Source: Sphingomonas sp. S2-65
Lineage (GTDB): Bacteria > Pseudomonadota > Alphaproteobacteria > Sphingomonadales > Sphingomonadaceae
Assembly: GCF_021513175.1 (NCBI RefSeq)
Contig: NZ_CP090953.1
Coordinates: forward strand, 434,001-498,000
DNA: 64,000 nt
Reading direction: 5' to 3'
A model generated the notes under the pieces. The model worked only from the letters and a program-made list of their open reading frames with translations. It was not told where the DNA came from and ran no database searches. How positions within the stretch are numbered: the stretch's first letter is position 1; each line of letters begins with the position of its first letter. Made by a program: the position numbers and the translations under genes. Below, in pieces: positions 61,763 to 64,000 of this stretch.

Positions 61763-62926
61763 TCATGGCAGCGAAGGTGAGGGCAGACGGACGGTGGCGA
61801 TGGCCTGCGTGGCCATGCCCTCGCCTCTGCCGGTGAAGCCGAGCCGTTCGGTGGTGGTGGCCTTCACGCTCACCGCGTCGGCCGGAATCCCGAGGATCTG
61901 AGCGACATTCGCCCGGATCGCTTCGCGATGAGGGCCGATCTTGGGCGCCTCGCACATCAGCGTGACGTCGATGAAGTCGATGACGCCGCCGCGTGCCGCC
62001 ACGAGCCCGGCCGCATGCTGAAGGAACTGAGTCGAGGCGACGCCGCGCCATCTCGGGTCGCTGGGCGGAAAGTGCAGCCCGATGTCCCCGGCGCCGATCG
62101 TCCCGAGTACCGCATCGGTGACCGCATGGAGCACGACGTCCGCGTCGCTATGGCCCGAAAGTCCCTTGTCGTGGGGGATTAGGATGCCGCCGAGCCAGAG
62201 TTCCTTGCCCACTTCGAAGCGATGCACGTCGAACCCTTGCGCGCTGCGAACCTGCAGGGCGGTGCCCAGGCGCAGCTCTGCAGTCTGGAAGTCCGCCGCA
62301 GTGGTAATCTTTTCCAGCATGAGGTCTCCCCTGACCAGGTGCACGTCGCCTCCCATGGACCGGACCATCTGGGCGTCGTCGGTCGCGTCGCGTGTTGAGG
62401 GCCATCGGCGATGGGCGTCGTACAGCGTTGCGAAGTCGAAGGCTTGCGGCGTCTGCACCCGGCAGAGCGCTTCGCGCGGCACCACATCGCCTGCGGTATC
62501 TCCATCCGACGTCACCAGGGTGTCGGCGACTGGGAGCACCGGCATGGCCGCATCGTGATGCTCAAGCGCTGCCAGCAACCGGTCGATCACGCCATGGGAG
62601 AGCAGAGGCCGCGCCGCGTCGTGCACGAGGATCTTTGCGGGAGCATCCGGCGCGAGCGCGTCCAGGCCGTTGCGGACCGACTCTCGCCGGGTCGCACCAC
62701 CGGTGACGAAATCCACGTCGCCAAGCGCTTCGCTCAGGGATTGCTGTTGCCCGTCGCCAATGACGATTAGCACTCGGTCGATCGCAGGGTGCGACGACAA
62801 GGCATGATAGCTATGGGCGATCACGGGCTTTCCGCCCAGACGGGCGAACTGCTTGGGTGTGGCAGCGCCGGTTCGGACGCCCCGTCCGGCTGCGACGATG
62901 AGCGCGGTGGTTCTTGATTGCCCCAT
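61763..62926 (-). CDS. ispDF: Bifunctional IspD/IspF enzyme
   Basis: A 387-residue fusion in the non-mevalonate isoprenoid pathway. The N-terminal half is the CTP:MEP cytidylyltransferase (TTALIVAAGRGVRTGAATPK, DAARPLLSHGVIDR and VVPREALCRVQTPQAFDF). The C-terminal half is MECDP synthase (GFDVHRFEVGKELWLGGILI, GLSGHSDADVVLHAVTDAV, and the metal ligands D and H in it). The ATG at 62926 (MGQSRTTALIVAAG) is chosen over an in-frame start at 63028. The fusion is typical of alphaproteobacteria. Confidence 0.96.
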   Translation of the reverse strand: MGQSRTTALIVAAGRGVRTGAATPKQFARLGGKPVIAHSYHALSSHPAIDRVLIVIGDGQQQSLSEALGDVDFVTGGATRRESVRNGLDALAPDAPAKILVHDAARPLLSHGVIDRLLAALEHHDAAMPVLPVADTLVTSDGDTAGDVVPREALCRVQTPQAFDFATLYDAHRRWPSTRDATDDAQMVRSMGGDVHLVRGDLMLEKITTAADFQTAELRLGTALQVRSAQGFDVHRFEVGKELWLGGILIPHDKGLSGHSDADVVLHAVTDAVLGTIGAGDIGLHFPPSDPRWRGVASTQFLQHAAGLVAARGGVIDFIDVTLMCEAPKIGPHREAIRANVAQILGIPADAVSVKATTTERLGFTGRGEGMATQAIATVRLPSPSLP

Positions 62927-63008
62927 ACGCTGCCGCGTAGACCCGGGCGGCGCGCTTGCCAATCCAGGCTTGTCCGAGTAGCGGCTGATGCCTACTTTCC
63001 AGGCAGAT

Positions 63009-64000
63009 ATGCACGACCTTGCTCCCATTCAGATCGGTCCCGTCCGGATCGAGGCCCCGGTGTTGCTGGCGCCGATGACTGGCGTGACGGACTTGCCGTT
63101 CCGACGGGCAGTGCGGCGGTACGGGTCCGGATTGAACGTGACCGAGATGATCGCCAGTCAGGCGGCGATCCGCGAGACCCGCCAGTCCATCCAGAAGGCG
63201 GCGTGGGATCCGATCGAAGAGCCGGTTTCGATGCAGCTGGTCGGCTGCACGCCCCATGAGATGGGCGAGGCCGCAAGGCTCAACGAGGATCGCGGCGCGG
63301 CGATCATCGACATCAACATGGGATGCCCCGTCCGCAAGGTGACGAACGGCGACGCCGGATCGGCGCTGATGCGCGACCTGACACTTGCCGCCGCTCTGAT
63401 CGAGGCCTGCGTGAAGGCAGTAAAGGTGCCCGTCACCGTGAAGATGCGGATGGGCTGGGACCATGATAGCCTGAACGCGCCCGAACTCGCGCGCATCGCG
63501 CAGGATCTGGGTGCGCAGCTAGTCACCGTACACGGCCGCACCCGCAACCAGATGTACAAGGGCTCCGCGGACTGGTCCTTTATCCGCCGCGTCAAGGATG
63601 CGGTGACCATTCCGGTGATCGCAAACGGGGATATCTGCACTGTCGCGGATGCGCGTGAGGCGCTCGCCCAGTCGGGTGCCGATGGCGTGATGATTGGCCG
63701 TGGCGCCTATGGTAAACCCTGGCTCCTGCGGCAGGTGATGGACGCGCTGTCGGGAAAGGGCGACCGCGCAAATCCTGGTCTTGAGGAACAATACCGCGTC
63801 GTTGTTGAGCATTATGTAGACACCCTTGCTCACTATGGCGATGAAGTGGGCGTCAACATGATGCGCAAGCATATCGGTTGGTACACCAAGGGCATTCATG
63901 GCTCAGCCGAGTTCAGGAACAAGGTGAACCAGGTGTCCGACCCCAAGCGCGTGCTCGATATGCTCGATGAATTCTACGCGCCGTGGCGCTCGCGCGCAGC
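63009..64000 (+). CDS. dus: tRNA-dihydrouridine synthase (partial, runs off the window)
   Basis: The first 330 residues of a flavoenzyme that reduces uridines in tRNA, cut by the window end. FMN-binding start [20 protein letters not shown]; the catalytic cysteine lies in [56 protein letters not shown] and [15 protein letters not shown] follow. It resembles DusB/NifR3. Start is either ATG 63009 or 62988; the former gives the usual N-terminal length. Divergent from ispDF. Confidence 0.93.
   Translation, partial: MHDLAPIQIGPVRIEAPVLLAPMTGVTDLPFRRAVRRYGSGLNVTEMIASQAAIRETRQSIQKAAWDPIEEPVSMQLVGCTPHEMGEAARLNEDRGAAIIDINMGCPVRKVTNGDAGSALMRDLTLAAALIEACVKAVKVPVTVKMRMGWDHDSLNAPELARIAQDLGAQLVTVHGRTRNQMYKGSADWSFIRRVKDAVTIPVIANGDICTVADAREALAQSGADGVMIGRGAYGKPWLLRQVMDALSGKGDRANPGLEEQYRVVVEHYVDTLAHYGDEVGVNMMRKHIGWYTKGIHGSAEFRNKVNQVSDPKRVLDMLDEFYAPWRSRA

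Noticed and set aside
1..64000. CRISPR arrays, prophage, insertion sequences, integrases or secretion clusters.
   Set aside because: No direct-repeat/spacer series, transposase or integrase motifs, or att-like flanks were seen.

Overview
The window is high-GC, densely packed chromosomal DNA from an alphaproteobacterium, most likely a sphingomonad (Sphingomonadales). Evidence: a bifunctional ispDF gene, an HdaA-type replication regulator placed before ppk, a lapA-pyrF-trpF-trpB-trpA-accD-folC gene string, an AST arginine-succinylation cluster, a perfect CtrA-type box, and many small proteins of the kind seen in sphingomonads. No phage, insertion sequence, rRNA or CRISPR array was seen. Nearly all genes are housekeeping, and no stretch over 300 bases lacks a gene or pseudogene.

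Layout. 1-3.8 kb: GNAT acetyltransferase, MFS/spermidine-synthase-like fusion, lipoprotein, tRNA-Arg(ACG), small membrane protein. 3.8-7.3 kb: AST cluster (M20 hydrolase, astA, astB). 7.4-11.1 kb: DUF481 outer-membrane protein, rppH, HDAC-like deacetylase, cfa. 11.2-16.7 kb: SDR and purF, then hisI with a lipoprotein, then a MerR regulator and acyl-CoA dehydrogenase behind a LiuR-like operator. 16.8-22.7 kb: SleB hydrolase, cysK, two MFS exporters, glycine-zipper protein. 22.9-25 kb: WYL-like orphan, an infA cluster with a ParS/MbcA-like protein and a 54-residue protein, and a broken DUF559 endonuclease gene bracketed by palindromic repeat pairs. 25-36.6 kb: UvrD/PcrA helicase, small secreted or membrane proteins, PiT phosphate transporter behind a Pho box, MHS transporter, rsmD, an RluB-like synthase with a long basic tail, response regulator, AmpG-like permease. 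36.6-42.6 kb: folC, accD, trpA, trpB, trpF, pyrF and lapA, all on the minus strand, with a third repeat pair between accD and folC. 42.7-47.7 kb: patatin and EEP-phosphatase pair, small protein, purN, purM. 47.8-53.4 kb: DUF2066-hdaA-ppk1-ppx, coupled by overlapping stop/start codons. 53.4-64 kb: I78 inhibitor, rnd, aspS, sdaA, ppk2, carbonic anhydrase, lipA, ratA, cinA, ispDF and the start of a dihydrouridine synthase gene.

How the genes fit together. Phosphate is a recurring theme: a Pho-boxed low-affinity transporter, PPK1, PPX and PPK2 lie within about 31 kb. Amino-acid and nucleotide synthesis (trp, his, cys, pur, pyr) is scattered among RNA-processing enzymes (rppH, rnd, rsmD, RluB-like, Dus). 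The most unusual material is the family of inverted GGGGAGAGGG hairpin pairs (REPIN-like). Two pairs flank the DUF559 pseudogene and one lies inside the accD-folC operon, where it appears to supply the folC ribosome binding site. Start codons were chosen from start/stop overlaps, Shine-Dalgarno positions, signal peptides and family length, and are inferences where noted.
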